A stretch of DNA of 64,000 nucleotides, taken from NCBI RefSeq assembly GCF_023856365.1, contig NC_064551.1, positions 15,633,527 to 15,697,526 on the forward strand. Direction: 5' to 3'. Positions 34,678-48,004 of the stretch are shown in pieces (within the stretch, counting starts at the first letter, position 1; the number at the start of each line of letters is the position of its first letter). The notes below the pieces were generated by a model. The model was not told the origin of the DNA. It saw only the letters and a list, made by a program, of their open reading frames with translations, and ran no database searches. Source of the stretch: Brienomyrus brachyistius. Lineage: Eukaryota; Chordata; Actinopteri; Osteoglossiformes; Mormyridae. A program made the position numbers and the translations under genes.

Positions 34678-37045
34678 ACAGTCCTGCCTCTGTATTTGTA
34701 TATTTTGTCTCCTTATTGCTTTTAATTATCAAACAGGAACAATAATATATTACAGATTAAATACAGAGGGAATCTGAAGTTACTATTAGTATTTTTTCAG
34801 TTTAGTACTTGCATTTCAGTGTATTGACTCCACAGATTTTGCCTTCGCACATATTTCAGCGGCGCCTCCAAGTGAATCTCAATGAGCTGTGAAGTCTGCG
34901 TCGCTTTTCTAATTACCCTACAATAGCAGGGACAGAAACAGCGGCACTAACGCTCACTGGCAGTGCCGTAAATTTCCCGACACATCCTCCTGCCTCTTGA
35001 TTCCCCCCCAGAGAACTCACGAGCGATAACCCCTCCACTGATTTTCCAGACCTGCTGTTTCCTACTAATGCATCTCCCTAAGTGAAAGAAGTCAAAGCCT
35101 CTGCCAGTTTGATGTGATGCACATTGTACTTTCCAATACTGGTAAACAGCCTTAAAGCAGAAGAGCAGAGAGTTGCTAAGGGTGATGCTTTAGGAGCCGG
35201 ACATGTGCACATATGGTCTCTCAGTCCACTAATTGAGTTCCAAGAGTGGCTACTTACCTACCACTGGACCTTAGCATGGACGATGTTATGTTAGTAAAAT
35301 ACAATGTGCAACTCTTAATCAGCTTTATAATTACCTGTGTACCTTTAATTTTGCCTTAACTATTTCACAATAACGTATTTGTCAATAACTTTCATCCGGA
35401 GAACTCCTGATCCAGTTTAGAGTTTCCGTGATCCAGTACAGAATGGGATGCCAGTAATTTGACACTTGCTGGGAAAGTCAGTTCAGTTCAGGAACAGAAG
35501 TATGTTTGGAGAAGGAGCTGCAAATTTTTATTACGGATGTTTCCTCTTTTAAGGGCGAGCGGGAGGAGGAGAGCTTGGGGGTTTCGCTTCACACAGAATG
35601 AGAGGAAGCAAAACAATCTTCAGGGAAAAACCAGATCATAGAAAAATATGCTGATTCGCTGCGGATGAGACTCACTGAACACTCAGCCCACGGCACCAGC
35701 AGCTGGAGCTGGCGGGCGGGGGGACACTCAGAAAAACAGTCATGCATACTGCAAGACAACAAGCATTGGTCCCAGAATGAACACTTGCGTCCCACCCCCC
35801 CGTGCTACTATTCTGAAGCAGGAAAAGTATGTGGATGTCTGCCGAGAGGCAAGCTGCTATATTCATGTCATCTTAGAAAGAATATAAACCAAGTAATAAT
35901 CATTATTATATTATATTCTATTACGTTTGAGCTCAATAGACCCATTGTTTTTCTTCTCAGGTCTGACCTGCCCTTTCTCTGTGGTTAATCAGCTCGCATT
36001 CACCGCGGTAAAGGGACCTGCAACCAGCCCACACCTGGTCACCAGCTTTTCAATCTTAATCAGCATTTGAACACGGCAGGCATGCCTCATTTGGACGCTC
36101 ACTTCTCGCGTTCCCGAATACATATTTTCTGAGAGCCTGTCCCTGCCTTAGCTACTGTTGCTAAGCATGCAGTTTAACCTGCAAAAAGGTCCTCCATGTG
36201 TGGTACGGCATTGTGCGCGAACCCGCCAGTTCATCAGCATTTCTGCATGCAGCTGTAGGTAAGGAAGCTAGAGTGAAGAGCAAAGGTGGGAAAAATACCT
36301 GCAAAGCTGTAAATTCCTGTAGAGTGGTGCCATTTCGTTATAATCCAGATCAAAAGAAATTAAACTTTGTGCATTTTAAACAAGATCTTAACTTTTTTAC
36401 ACAGTTAAATTGTAGTATGGAGATGAGTATTACTGACGCTTAGGACCATGATGCTCAGTGGTAAATTCACCGAGGCAGAGAAGTCACAGTAATCTGATTG
36501 TATCAGCCAGTGAAGCCCACTTGGTTATGAAACTCAATTTAAAATTAGCCATCACACATTGTCAAAAACTGACTTGATTAGTCAACATATATGCACACTG
36601 TTCTAACTCTCCATTAACAGCCTTTATTTTTTTTATTTTTTTCCTCTGCCACTCTCCCGATGCAGGTAAAGTGACCTTCAAGGATTTGTCCAACTGTGCC
36701 CATGTTCTTCTGAGTTTTCAGGAACTGGGTTCATGATTTGGACGATCTGTAAGGATCTCTTATCCCTACTTCCATTATCTTCTGAATATTCCATTTTCCT
36801 GTTTCATATCACAAGTTTTCCTGCCTGTTATACTGCATTTTTATCAAGATCTACATTCAGACCATTGGGAATTAGATTTTTTTTCCAAGTGTCTGGCTGT
36901 TCCAGCATTGTTGAATTCTATGAAGAACACAGTCCAAACATATGCAGTTAGGTAAGTTGGCATCTCTAATTTTCTCTTGTGTTTCTGCGATTCTGGACTG
37001 AATGGGTGGTTGAAGGTCAATGGATTGAGAGAGTAAGTTAGGGAG
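34678..37045. other. Non-coding DNA
   Basis: No RNA gene, exon or repeat was supported. Frames at 35459-35988 lie on both strands and have no domain. Confidence 0.45.
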
Positions 37046-37533
37046 GTAACACTTTACTTAAGGCCATGTTTTTAGTAATTTATAAACACATTCATAACAA
37101 ATAATAATGCATTAATAAAGCATTATAAACATGGCTATAAATATTCATCAAAGGGCATAACACAAAGTTATCTATAGTGCATTATAGATGAGAGCTTCAT
37201 AAGGCAGTCATAATGCATAATAAACATGGGCATAATGTGTTGTGCCTCTTGATAAATATTTATAGCTATGTTTATAATTCTGTATAAATGCATTATTATT
37301 ATTATTTGTGAGTGAATGGTGTGTGAGTTTGCCCTGCGATGGGCTGGCCCCCCATCCTGGGCTGTTCCCTGCCTCGTGCCCATTGCTTCCGGGATAGGCT
37401 CCGGACCCCCCGTGACCCAGTAAGATAAGTGGCTTGGAAAATGGATGAATGGAAGGATGCATTATTATTTGTTATAATTTGTTTATAATTTGTTTATAAA
37501 TTACTAATAACATGGCCTTAAGTAAAGTGTTAC
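37046..37533. mobile_element. Long palindromic MITE interrupted by a SINE
   Basis: The terminal inverted repeats match at 42 of 43 positions, beginning 'gtaacactttacttaaggcc' at the left and ending with its inverse at 37533. Pairing continues inward, for example 'ataaacatggctataaatat' against 'atatttatagctatgtttat', so the original element of about 340 bp was a long imperfect hairpin. A SINE tail occupies about 37308-37456. The superfamily is unclear because no target duplication is unambiguous. Confidence 0.8.
37308..37456 (+). mobile_element. 5'-truncated SINE nested in the MITE
   Basis: It starts within the tail part ('gtgagtgaatggtgtgtgag') and runs through 'gccctgcgatgggctggccc', 'cattgcttccgggatagg' and 'ggcttggaaaatggatga'. 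It is flanked by 'atgcattattatt'-type sequence on both sides, differing by ATT unit number, which fits a target duplication. It closely matches the tail of the copy at 34 kb, so it is a recent, strongly 5'-truncated insertion. Confidence 0.85.
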
Positions 37534-40500
37534 TGCTAGAGAAATATATAGTTTTTTACCAAATAAATAGTTAGTTTCTCCTATTTTTTTTACAAAAAAA
37601 AAATGTGTATCCTTTTATACGTATATACCGTAACATTACCTGCTTTAATGTCTACCTGTTATACTGTAATCATTTTATTTCAGTCAAATATATTTGTGTT
37701 CCCTTGTTAAGGGCAAGAATGTTGAGAAGAGTGCAACATAAAAACTTAAATGAATCAAATTGAAAGTCCTTCATATGCCATATATTTTATTCAGATTCTG
37801 AGAGGAAAATGACTAAGTGATTCTGGAATCATAGAAGAGAGAATATTACAAAATAGATAGGATTGGATGGTCTACTGTACTGTATGAGCTGAATGAGCTG
37901 ATGGAATCGCAGGGTAAATCCTCCTTAGGCTGTGATACGGACATGAACTACGAACAACGCCACCTTTCTGTTATTTAAGCTGCCTCTGCATAACAGGCAT
38001 AGTATACATTGATGCACTGTATGTAATACGTGTAGGGACATGCAGTACAAGTTTCTAACCCTAACTTCACAAGTAACGTTTTTATGCTGGCTGCTCGTCA
38101 GTGATTAATGTTGATATTCTTTGCGACTCCCCAGCCATGTAGTTGAGTAATTAGTATAATCAGGGAAAGGTTTTACTTCACTACTTAAACGAGCCACGAG
38201 ACTGTGCATGATTTCCTTCATCTGGACTAGTAATGTTAATTAATTACACTGTAGTACTCCTAAAAAAAATCATTTCACTAAATTTCACTATAACCACAAT
38301 AAACCAGAGTTAGAGATGCCCGGATGGAAGTTTGTATTGTTTTTTCTCTCTCAGCATTGTCTTGGCCTCAAATATGTCGTTCTTTAAGCCTCACAAATAA
38401 TTTAAGGGGATCGTATTTTTCTTTGCAAAAAAAGTAGACACCAGGGGCAAGATGCAAAGAGAAGGACGCACAGACACAGCAGCCCAGAGCTCTCCACATA
38501 GAAGTCGGTCTTTTTAGCTTGTTTGTCGGTTTTTCATTAAGGCTTCTAAGGGATTGATCGAAATGACAATATGAAGCTATTTGCAGCTGTTCTTGTTGCT
38601 TGTGTTTATGCTGGTTTTTCCTTATTTTTTAAATTGTGTAATATGTCTCTTGGATTCTATTAAACTGTGGCTATTTATAAATATTTTTCTATACACAATC
38701 AATACTCAATAAAAATCCAGCAAAAAGCAATCAATAAACTCTGTTTTCTCTATTTTCTCTGTTTTCTAATCTATTATCAATTAATAAACTGATAATAGAT
38801 GATGTTGCTGTCATATTCTTAATAATTATTTTGCTTATCCTGAAATACAGCTAACCCTCTTTCTGGAATACCCCCTGTATAGTTGTATCCAGTATATTTG
38901 CTTTTTCTTTTTCACTTGTTTGCTCAAAAGAAGCAAGAAAAATTCACAGTTACTGCTGCTGGGGTCTTTCAGTATGCAAACATTTCTCAGTCTGTTGTGA
39001 AAATGTTGCATCATGTTTGGTGTGAAAATTTACTTCTGAATATTTTGCAGAATCATTTTTTGTGTCCTTTTCAGTGTGAAAAGGCCTTAAGGTTGATGTA
39101 TCAGGCGGGTTTTATTCTATATCAGCGGAAAAGATCTCTGGTAACTTTGCATGTTAAAGACAAAGAAGGTTTGCTACATCTGTGACATTTTCACCGCCTT
39201 TTAACTGAAAAGGTGATAGGGAATTGTAAAATTAACATTATAACTTTAATTTATAATATCAGTGTTACGTTGAAACTATTCGCATGGTGCAACCGATATT
39301 TTTAGTAGTTCAAATATATTTCAAATATATTTTTAGTAAGCTCAAATATAGTACATGTCCGCTGTAGAGTGCAATCAATTCATAGCTAAAGTCAAAATAT
39401 TCAGTTAGTGTCTCTCGGGGAACTTGATGTTATTGGTTTATTTCATTTAAAAAAAAATTCCAGCCATACATAGGATAGAAATATTGTAATCTGCCATATT
39501 TCTTTTATTTTATTGAGGTCTTGTGCCTTAAAATCTCATGATCTTTTATGATATCGAGTGTTTCTTTCAGTGGTTGTCAGGCTTCTCTTTATAGAGCTGT
39601 AGGCCAAATGGTTTTAGGTTTTGGATCGATCATGTGGATGGAATTAAATAGTGTCTTGATCCGCCTGTTGAGTACCTGTGATTATAGCTATATGTGGCAA
39701 ATGCCATTAATCGCCAAGGTGTTCGATTGAAAAAAAAATCATCCCTACTTATAAAACAATGCTCTCTTATCTTATTGCCGTCTGTGCATCTTCCCTTTAG
39801 GTAGAAAAAAATCAAAGAACACAAAACTAGATAAAATGTTTTTAAATTTTCAACTTCATTGTGTGTAACCCCCAATAAAGAGTCAATTAGTATGATAAGA
39901 TATACATTTTTCTTTGCTCAATTTTTAGTTAGCTATGTCATCAAGCATAGCTTGTGCCCTGGAACTGATGAAATACTTCTGTCTATTACTATATGAAGCC
40001 AAAATCAACAGGATAAACAACGTAAAGGTAAAGTTTTTTCTGGGGAAAAAAACACCTTGTTAAAGAGAAGTCAGAGGAGAATGGGCATGTCCATTAGGAC
40101 CAGCAAGAAGGCCACCAGTGAATCACTCCATAAATGTATTTTCATAAAATTTTCATAAATAAAACAAATAATGACAATATTCAACAGACATTCTTCCTCA
40201 GTAATTTAACATTTGAAATGGTTCATCCATTGGGGGTATATTACAAGTTTACCCCATAAACCATTAGTGAGACATAAATTTAATTATTCACTTGATGCCA
40301 GTGTTTAATTCAAATTTAAATTATTGCTTATAATGTCCACTTAAGAATCGTAGATTATCTCTTCTCTGCAAATTAGGATAAAAATCACTTCGGGCAATTA
40401 CAGAACAAAGTACCAGTTTTCATTAGAACATCAGACGCAAATCCAAAATGATCAAGCTATTAAGATCACTACCTGACTAACTGTCAAAACACTGACGTGA

Positions 40501-43500
40501 ATGGTGTAAATATATAGAATACTGACACAGAAAATAAACACAGGACATATCTGTTAGCGAACATGTGTAATTGCCTCTGTTTGAGCTCCGGTGCTTTTGA
40601 AAGATTATTGAAGGCTTTGAGTACACATTTACTGGCTACCTGAGACGGCAAGACAGTCACTATAATAAATAGTGCTTTGAGGGAACTGAGCTCATTTAAA
40701 CCTCAGAGACAGAGTTAATTACCAGTTATTAAAGGATGTCAAGGTAATTTTTCCCCATCCTTTCCATTTTTCTGTCTCCTTATGTTTCACAAGTGCTGGA
40801 AAAGCAGTCGTGTAACATGGACGTCTGAGTTTACGACTCCGTATTACCATATTGCAGAAGTACGCACCACTAAGGATGGAATCTGAGAAATCTCAATGTT
40901 GTTCTCATTACACTGTAGGGAAGAAAAGCATTCCTTTGGCCTCACATAATATTAAGTAAGCTATGTACAAATGAAATTACATGGGTTATATATATATGTA
41001 TATTCGTTGTAATGGTTAAAACATCAAAGGAGGGGAAACAGATCTCTATTATGATCACATAGCTCATGGAAGACAGACACGCTTAAATGGCTTATTAGTA
41101 CAAAGCGAAACACTTAAAATCACAGAGCTCACACGTTTTGCTATCTACATATGCAAGCATAAATCTACATGCGATAAAAACGAGATCCGTATCTCCAGGT
41201 GCAATGCACGTACTCGGGGATCTCGGATGTTTCAAGCATTGTTTTTCCAAGGGTTGACTGAATGAAGGTCTAGGTGGATTCAGTCGCATGTGTTTATGCA
41301 TGTCGAGGATGTGCACCACCTGAAGCAGCAGGGAGTGCTGCCACTCCTCCTCTCAAATTTGCATTGATCCTGTGACACCCATCAGATCGTGCCCATAATG
41401 AGCAATAGCATCATGCCAATCAATATCACTAGCAGCTCGGTCTTAGCTGATATTTCAGGGCGACTGACTAGGCAGCATCCATGCACTCGATAATTCCCGC
41501 TCTCGTGTTTCCCACACCTGCTCTCTCCCTCCTCCGGCAAATTGCACACCGTAACGCTTTTACACAGCCGCTGACCTTCTGATACTCCCCGCTGATGAAT
41601 TTGCTTGCGTGGCTCCCCACAGATTCCGACCGAGGTCTGACAAAAAAGGTGCTGATTGGCGCCTTTCTCATGACCAAAGTGCCATCTTACATCAGCCTCC
41701 CGCTTAAATAAAAAAGACTCCATGGCCTTGTGTGCTTCCTCCGTGTGGGCGGCGGCTGGTAGGCAGAACCTGTCAAGACAAGAAATTGATGTGCTGTACC
41801 ACGAGAGGAAAATTCAGACGGTTCATGCAAGGCGCCATACATCAGTCCCAAATTGAGGATAAATATAGCACCTGAAAGCATATCTACTAAGCTAGCGAAC
41901 ATGCTTGTCTCTCCTGAGTTATGTCTTAAGGCTTTAGATCTCTGAAAAAAAAAATGTTGTGCAGTGCTGGGCGCCGTGTCCTGATAGTCTGGATTGTCTT
42001 TGATCTGGAGGGCACCATTTTAATTTGTAAGTCGATTCCGAAACACAGAACCCACATCGCCAGTCCCTCACGATTCCCCGTGGTTCATCAGCAGTGTTTT
42101 GCGCCCTCCATTGAAGTCGATGATTCACGGCATTGGAAAGCTACCTATTTCTAATCCCGCCTCCTCCCCCCAATTCACATCCGAGCATTAAGAAACTCCA
42201 TATTATGCAAGACAAGTAAGGTGCTCCTTGAGGATTAGCCAAATCCACGCTGAAAGCGGATTCTGAACAATCACTTCTAAATGGATTTGCATCAGTGCCG
42301 GGACGTTCCACCTTACTCGGAATTATGTAACGTGGTCCTTTGGATCATAGGGACTTGAGGCAATGTGGATTATAATGACTGACTCCGTTTGGTAAACCCT
42401 TACAAATGCTGGCAAGTTCCATCCTGGCAGTTCTTCAGATACGTGCCAGAAGACCCTTGAGTATGCTTTCTGTGAAAAAGATGCGTATCCCCTCTGCAGA
42501 AGTGCTAAATAAATCCTGACATATGTACTCACTAACACTTGCGAACACATTCCCTGGCTTACATAAACTGTCACTGAGCGTATCACTCGACATCATTGTT
42601 CACACCACATGGTGCATCTTTTAATTAAGGAATCAAAGACTTAGTTTAATGCGTATTGGGTGACTGATAATTTCCATATATTGTATTTAATTCTTCATCT
42701 ATGGCCTTGTCTTCATATAACATGGGGTGCTTCAGAACGTCTTCATATGTGTGACTGGACATAGAGTTTTAACTGTCTTATCTTTGACCTCACAGGAAAT
42801 CATCACCTGGCTTTTACATCTATAGGTTTCATCGTGGAGAAATAGTTGCTTTGACTTTCACTAGATCTTACTCACCGACACACGGTCCTGCAGCCCCATC
42901 ACTTTCCATGTAAAAATCAATCAAGGATATATCTCTTTCATCTCTGTCAGTTGCCATGGTACCTAGAATTTAGGAACCATCCTGTTCAATATTCCACACA
43001 GCCAAAGCTCGATTTTAGTCAGTGCTAGTCCCTGTTCATACCTGTGCGGTACCCACAGCTTGTGGCTTCATTACTGTTGCTGAGCCCCTTTGCAAGTCTC
43101 TGCGTGATGTTTCTCCACAATCTCACTTTGCTAGCCCACCGTGCAGCTATGGCAGTGGCAGCAGTAACCCATTTGACACCGGGTCTGACACCGGGTCTGA
43201 CACCTCTGTCTGCGATCTGCTCTGCCTGTCACCAAGGTGTCCATCACCCTCACCTCTGACGTATAATCCTGAGTCACTCTATGATCTCATAAGTGGAATA
43301 TTGAAAGCAGTACACAGAGCTGGAGAATTTCTTCCCTGTAGTTCACAGTGCTATTTAATCCTGTCATGTTAGGGGCAATTTATATGGCAGACTTGCAGCA
43401 CATATGATTATTCATGCTGTTGCTACATAAGCAGTGTTGCTGCTCACCCTCATATGTGTAGTTTACGCCAATCTGGAGGATTAAAACTATGTTGCTTTGT

Positions 43501-43736
43501 ATGTTGTTAGATATCTTGTTGTAGTTAGTATTACGTACTTTGTATTATGGCTGCACAATACTGGAAAAAAAATCCAATTTTTGCAATAAATACTGCAATA
43601 TTTATAAAGCAAAGAGAAGTTCAAAATGAACCAATTTCTAACAAGCGTGTATATGAGTGATTTAAACAGCAAGGATAAAAATGATTATTATTGGCCTGAA
43701 GACCTAATGCAAAAGGAGCAACAGTCAATGCCAAAC
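37534..43736. other. Largely unique AT-rich non-coding DNA
   Basis: This 6.2-kb stretch is the longest part of the window without a recognised repeat. No exon, RNA gene or CpG-rich promoter could be supported. A short duplicated 'acaccgggtctg' block occurs near 43177-43204. Confidence 0.45.
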
Positions 43737-43930
43737 CAGGGATGTCAGACTCCAGTCCTGGGGGGCTGGAGCCCTGAACGTTTTTGGGTTTCCCCTCATT
43801 TAACACATCTGATCCGACTCCTTGTGCTAATTACCACACAGCATTTGAGCTGAATCATTTGTGATGGAACAGGGAAAGAACTAAGTTACACAGGGCTCCG
43901 GCCCCCCCGGACTGGAGTTTGACATCCCTG
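43737..43930. mobile_element. hAT-type MITE, copy 2, 194 bp
   Basis: Same family and orientation as the element at 3204-3402. The terminal repeats begin CAGGGATGTCAGACTCCAGT and the right end is the inverse. The flanks 'tgccaaac' and 'cgttaaac' match at 5 of 8 positions; the differences are transitions, so they may be a decayed 8-bp duplication. The C run near the right end is only 7 bases here against 12 in copy 1. Confidence 0.8.
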
Positions 43931-45343
43931 CGTTAAACTAATGGTAAAACGTAAACACAATGAACGATCGTTAAAATTGAGAAGCGTGCTAAGTTTTGTT
44001 TTCTATAGAAGAATGTAAATGTTCTAATGAAACCTAAACCCCCCCCCCCACCATGATTGCTAAATTCCAGAACGGTGTTGAAAAACAACATTGTTTATAG
44101 ACATACCTTATATATGATCATACAGGTATGCAAAAGAATGATGTGAGCCCGGCTGCAGTGTGAGAATTGCATGTGCATAAAGTTCAGGGTCGATATTAAC
44201 ATCGCACATCACTCAGCACTTCTTATCCTTTTTGTACTGTACACAGGCACAGAATAGTGTTTGGAATATTCAGTTTTGAATACCTTCCAGCCACTTCTTC
44301 AGAAAAACAAATCAGATGCTGCTTTCATACTAAGTGTACAGTATATAACATAGTCCTGTGACAAAAGGTGACCATACTGGCCCCAAAATATTTGGTGGTA
44401 CTCAATTTTGTGTATTTCGTAGCGTTAATTCCACACGTAGGTGCACAAACGGCACGTGGAATGAATGCAGAAAATATGTGGCAACCATTATGTGCAAGCG
44501 AAAGCGCAGCCAGAGTCAAGTATAAACCGGCCCTTAGGGGAAGAGTCGTGGGACCTAGTGTGCAGGTACCAAGTCAGAACTATTTCTCAGGAATGACTCG
44601 TGTTTATGATGGTAAGAAATATGACTGAAACTATTCTGTGCTAGTTGAAATGTGGGAAATGGCAAAAATGGCCAGTCATATGATTTCCCTAACTAAACAT
44701 CATAGGTTTGTGCATTTGGATTGTCAGAAGAACCAGAAAGGACACCTAAAGTCTATAATGTGGATTTTTTTATGTGTATATAGATTTCGGTTATCAAGCT
44801 TCCTGTACACACAACAAACAACCAAATGACACAAAGAATGTGGGTGTATTTTCATAGGGCGAGTCTTAAAAAAGATGATTAATGATTGGTGCTGAATGTG
44901 TAAAGGTCACACAGTGATAATCAGAGAAGCGGTCCTGCTATGCCTCTCTCTCCGGAGTCCCGTGTTCCCCTCCGCCAGTCATGTGACCAGGGGTCAGCGC
45001 CTTTCTCTTCCTACAAGCGGGTGTGCTCCATCTTTCCCAGTGTAAAAATAGCAGCCTTTCATCTAACAGGGAAATCTGTGACCCCCCTTGGCAATTACAT
45101 ATTTAAATCTTCACAGCAGACAAAAGTTAACACCCCCCCCCCCCCAAAGACACATATGTTTCCTGCCAGGAACATGAATAAAACTGAGCTCACTTCTTCA
45201 CAATTATATTTTTGAACTGTGGAAGTTGGCGTATGTTTAGATTACATTTTCATCGTTGAACTTCTGTTGCTCTGAAATGATTATCTCCTTTTTTCATGTT
45301 GCTGCTCTGTAGGTATTACGTGATTTAAGATCCATCTCTTTTC
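43931..45343. other. Non-coding DNA with poly-C tracts
   Basis: C runs of 11 (44039-44049) and 13 (45133-45145) bases. No gene was recognised. Confidence 0.45.
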
Positions 45344-45549
45344 AACATGCTCTCATCCATTGCAGGGTCACAGCCAGCCTGGAGCTTATCCAAAGTAGCA
45401 CAGGGCATGAGGGAGGGGACACCCTGGACAGCAAGCCTGCCAGAACAGGCGCGACAGCTACACGCATGCAGTGCCGGGGGCGGGAATCACACTCGCAGCT
45501 CTGGAGGTGTGAGACCATAGTGTTACCCCGCTGAGCTACCATATCGCCC
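45344..45549 (-). repeat. V-SINE-like element, reversed, older copy
   Basis: On the minus strand the head reads 'gggcgatatggtagctcagc' with an A-box-like block, followed by a degenerate B box ('gagtgtgattccc'). The tail reads 'ggctgtgaccctgcaatgga'. The middle has drifted. No clear target duplication was seen. Confidence 0.65.
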
Positions 45550-47950
45550 ACTTTGTTAAGCTCTGCAATTGAAATGTGCTTTTGCTTAAATCTAGGCGTA
45601 ACCGACAAGCGAAAACAAAGCGAGCCCAGCACAATGGCTCTGTGGCAAGGCAAACCATAGAGCTTTACAAACCTGGTGACCTTCCACATACTTTGAAGAG
45701 GATTACTGGTGGTAGGCATTGAAACCATCATTGTTCCGTTTCTCCTCCTTAAAATAGTCTTTATTTAGCAAAGCATAGCTCTGACCACCAAGATGGTCAG
45801 GCATAGGGACAGACTGGCTAAAAGAACAGCCTAGAAATTTGGGGTCCCCCCCCCCCCCCTTGGTGTATTTTGCCAATAACCAACTGACCACCAATGAAAG
45901 AAAATATTGTCCATTAATCAGCTCCTAAGTCTGACCTGGAAAGACGCCCCGATCTACCGACGGGTTCAGCACCCGAAGTACAACAGCTTCCTTCGGGAAG
46001 AGAGAGCAACCCTTACATAACCAGCTCATCGGGAAAATTCATAAACCTCCCCACGAACAGTCACGTGCGTATTTTCATTAGTGGTGTTATACTGATCATT
46101 ATAATTATTCTGATTATCAAACAACAATTAAAGCATTAACAAACCATATTTCCAGAATCGAACCCCTGAAATCAGTAAAGTTCCAATCATTCAATCAATC
46201 AATCAATAAAATCTATCTATCTGTGATGCCACAAGCTTCCTTCAGAGCAACGCATCATTGGCACTCATCCAAATTCATCTGTACCCCCCCAGCACTGACC
46301 GTAACCCTAGGTTGCAGCTTTGCTTTCCCATGCTTTGTCTCCCAAATAAAACACAACCCCAGAAGGGAAGGAGTGTTGCTAGACCTCTGGCCACATCATG
46401 TGTTCTAGCTACGCAGTTATCAAGTTGAAGTGAGATCATGCTCTCACCAGCTGAATGTTTTGGGGTTTTTTTTATATATTAGACCTTCAAGATTGTGCTT
46501 CAACTAAGAAACAAAACAAGAAAAAGGATCTGACTGACTTACGTATGTAAATCATCAATATACAGTTTGTGCCCAACAGGGCCCTAACACTGGTCTTAGC
46601 AAAAACCCTGATATATCAGCATTGCATATAGAGCAGATCCAATACGGTTATTGATGGATGTGATTAAGTGCAGCATTTTATTTCCAAAGTGTGTATACAG
46701 AACAGTCCTGTGGAGAGCAGAGAATGTTCACCAACCAAAAACATGTTTCTCTGAAGATTTAAAATTCCTTTAAAACTGTATCTGTCTTTTTGTCCCTCAT
46801 GCACAGGCCAAGCTTTCCCACCGATATGAAAAAAAAGATTGCAGTTTGGTAGTTCAGACTGTTTCTACTAAAATGGGAGAGGCAGGAAATTCTGAAATTA
46901 GCCAGAATTCGCTCACCCGGGGCGCACATTCAGAGCAGCAGGCGGGTAGTACTGTCACATTCTGCACAATGACTGTCTCGTGTGGGTGTCCACTGTCATA
47001 GCAAATGTGTCTGGAGTTTTATTTCTACGTGCAAAACAAACTGCCATTAACAACATAAGTGGCTAAAGATGGTGAGGCTGAGTCTGAATCACTTGCAACA
47101 ATTTGTCATCGTTTTTGAAGGAACTGTGCACATCGCCGTAGTATATTACTGTGATGTACAGGCATTGACATACATATTTCTTGAAAATTAACAAAATACA
47201 TTACAATATGACTACTACACCTTTTCATTGTCATTTGTAATTTGCTGTTATGAAGCTCCACCCTTTTATTTTACCAATCAGAACATAGTAACGATGGATA
47301 TAAATGGATAAAAAAATAAAAGAAAATGAAAGAAAAATTTAATTTAAGAAAACCGATTAATACTATTTCTATAATGTATGTAATTTGTTAATATGAGAAT
47401 TAGTTCTCCATTAGACAATGAGTAATTGTAAATTCTTGTAAAAATTAGCGGATAATTAAAAAATGTAGACTGAAGACTTCTAAAGAGCAAGAAATCCGAC
47501 AGAAATATTCTGAACCTTTTCTTTTTTTTTTCCACTGATGAGGGAAACAATCACTGTGTACATTTTTCAAGCTCTGGGCTCAGAACTAAATGCATCCAAA
47601 TGAAAAACAATAACAGAATGATCAAAAAATATGGTCTTTCCTGAGAACGTGGATCTAGTCGGTACGTATGCGGCGGTGGGAATGGAGCAGCGACGTCCTC
47701 CGTTTGACAACTTGAGGCCTGAAGGCCCCCTTAGCTGCCAGGTTACTGTCTGCTGGTTTAAGATTGCAGTCAGGCAAATGAGAGACAATAGGATGAATGG
47801 AGAAAAGGCCAGTGGCTTGCTGTGCGTGTATGATAGCGGCTGTGTTAGCCTGGGGTCTTAAAGCACTCTGCTCTCCAGGAAGTGACTTTAAAGCAGCCCT
47901 CACCTGCAAGCTCCCGCTCTTGTCTCACGCCAGACTCAGCCTATAAATAT
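45550..47950. other. Non-coding DNA
   Basis: A 14-base C run lies at 45846-45859 and a short AATC repeat near 46189-46208. No gene was recognised. Confidence 0.45.
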
Positions 47951-48004
47951 ACACACACACACGCACACACACACACGCACACACACACACACACACGCAC
48001 ACAC
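47951..48004. repeat. (CA)n microsatellite with CG interruptions
   Basis: CA repeat interrupted three times by CG at irregular spacing, probably point changes within an old CA tract. Confidence 0.95.

Noticed and set aside
43022..43372. 116-codon frame with repeated Gly-Ser-Asp-Thr
   Set aside because: There is a short DNA duplication but no domain, splice context or supporting neighbour. A second frame overlaps it.
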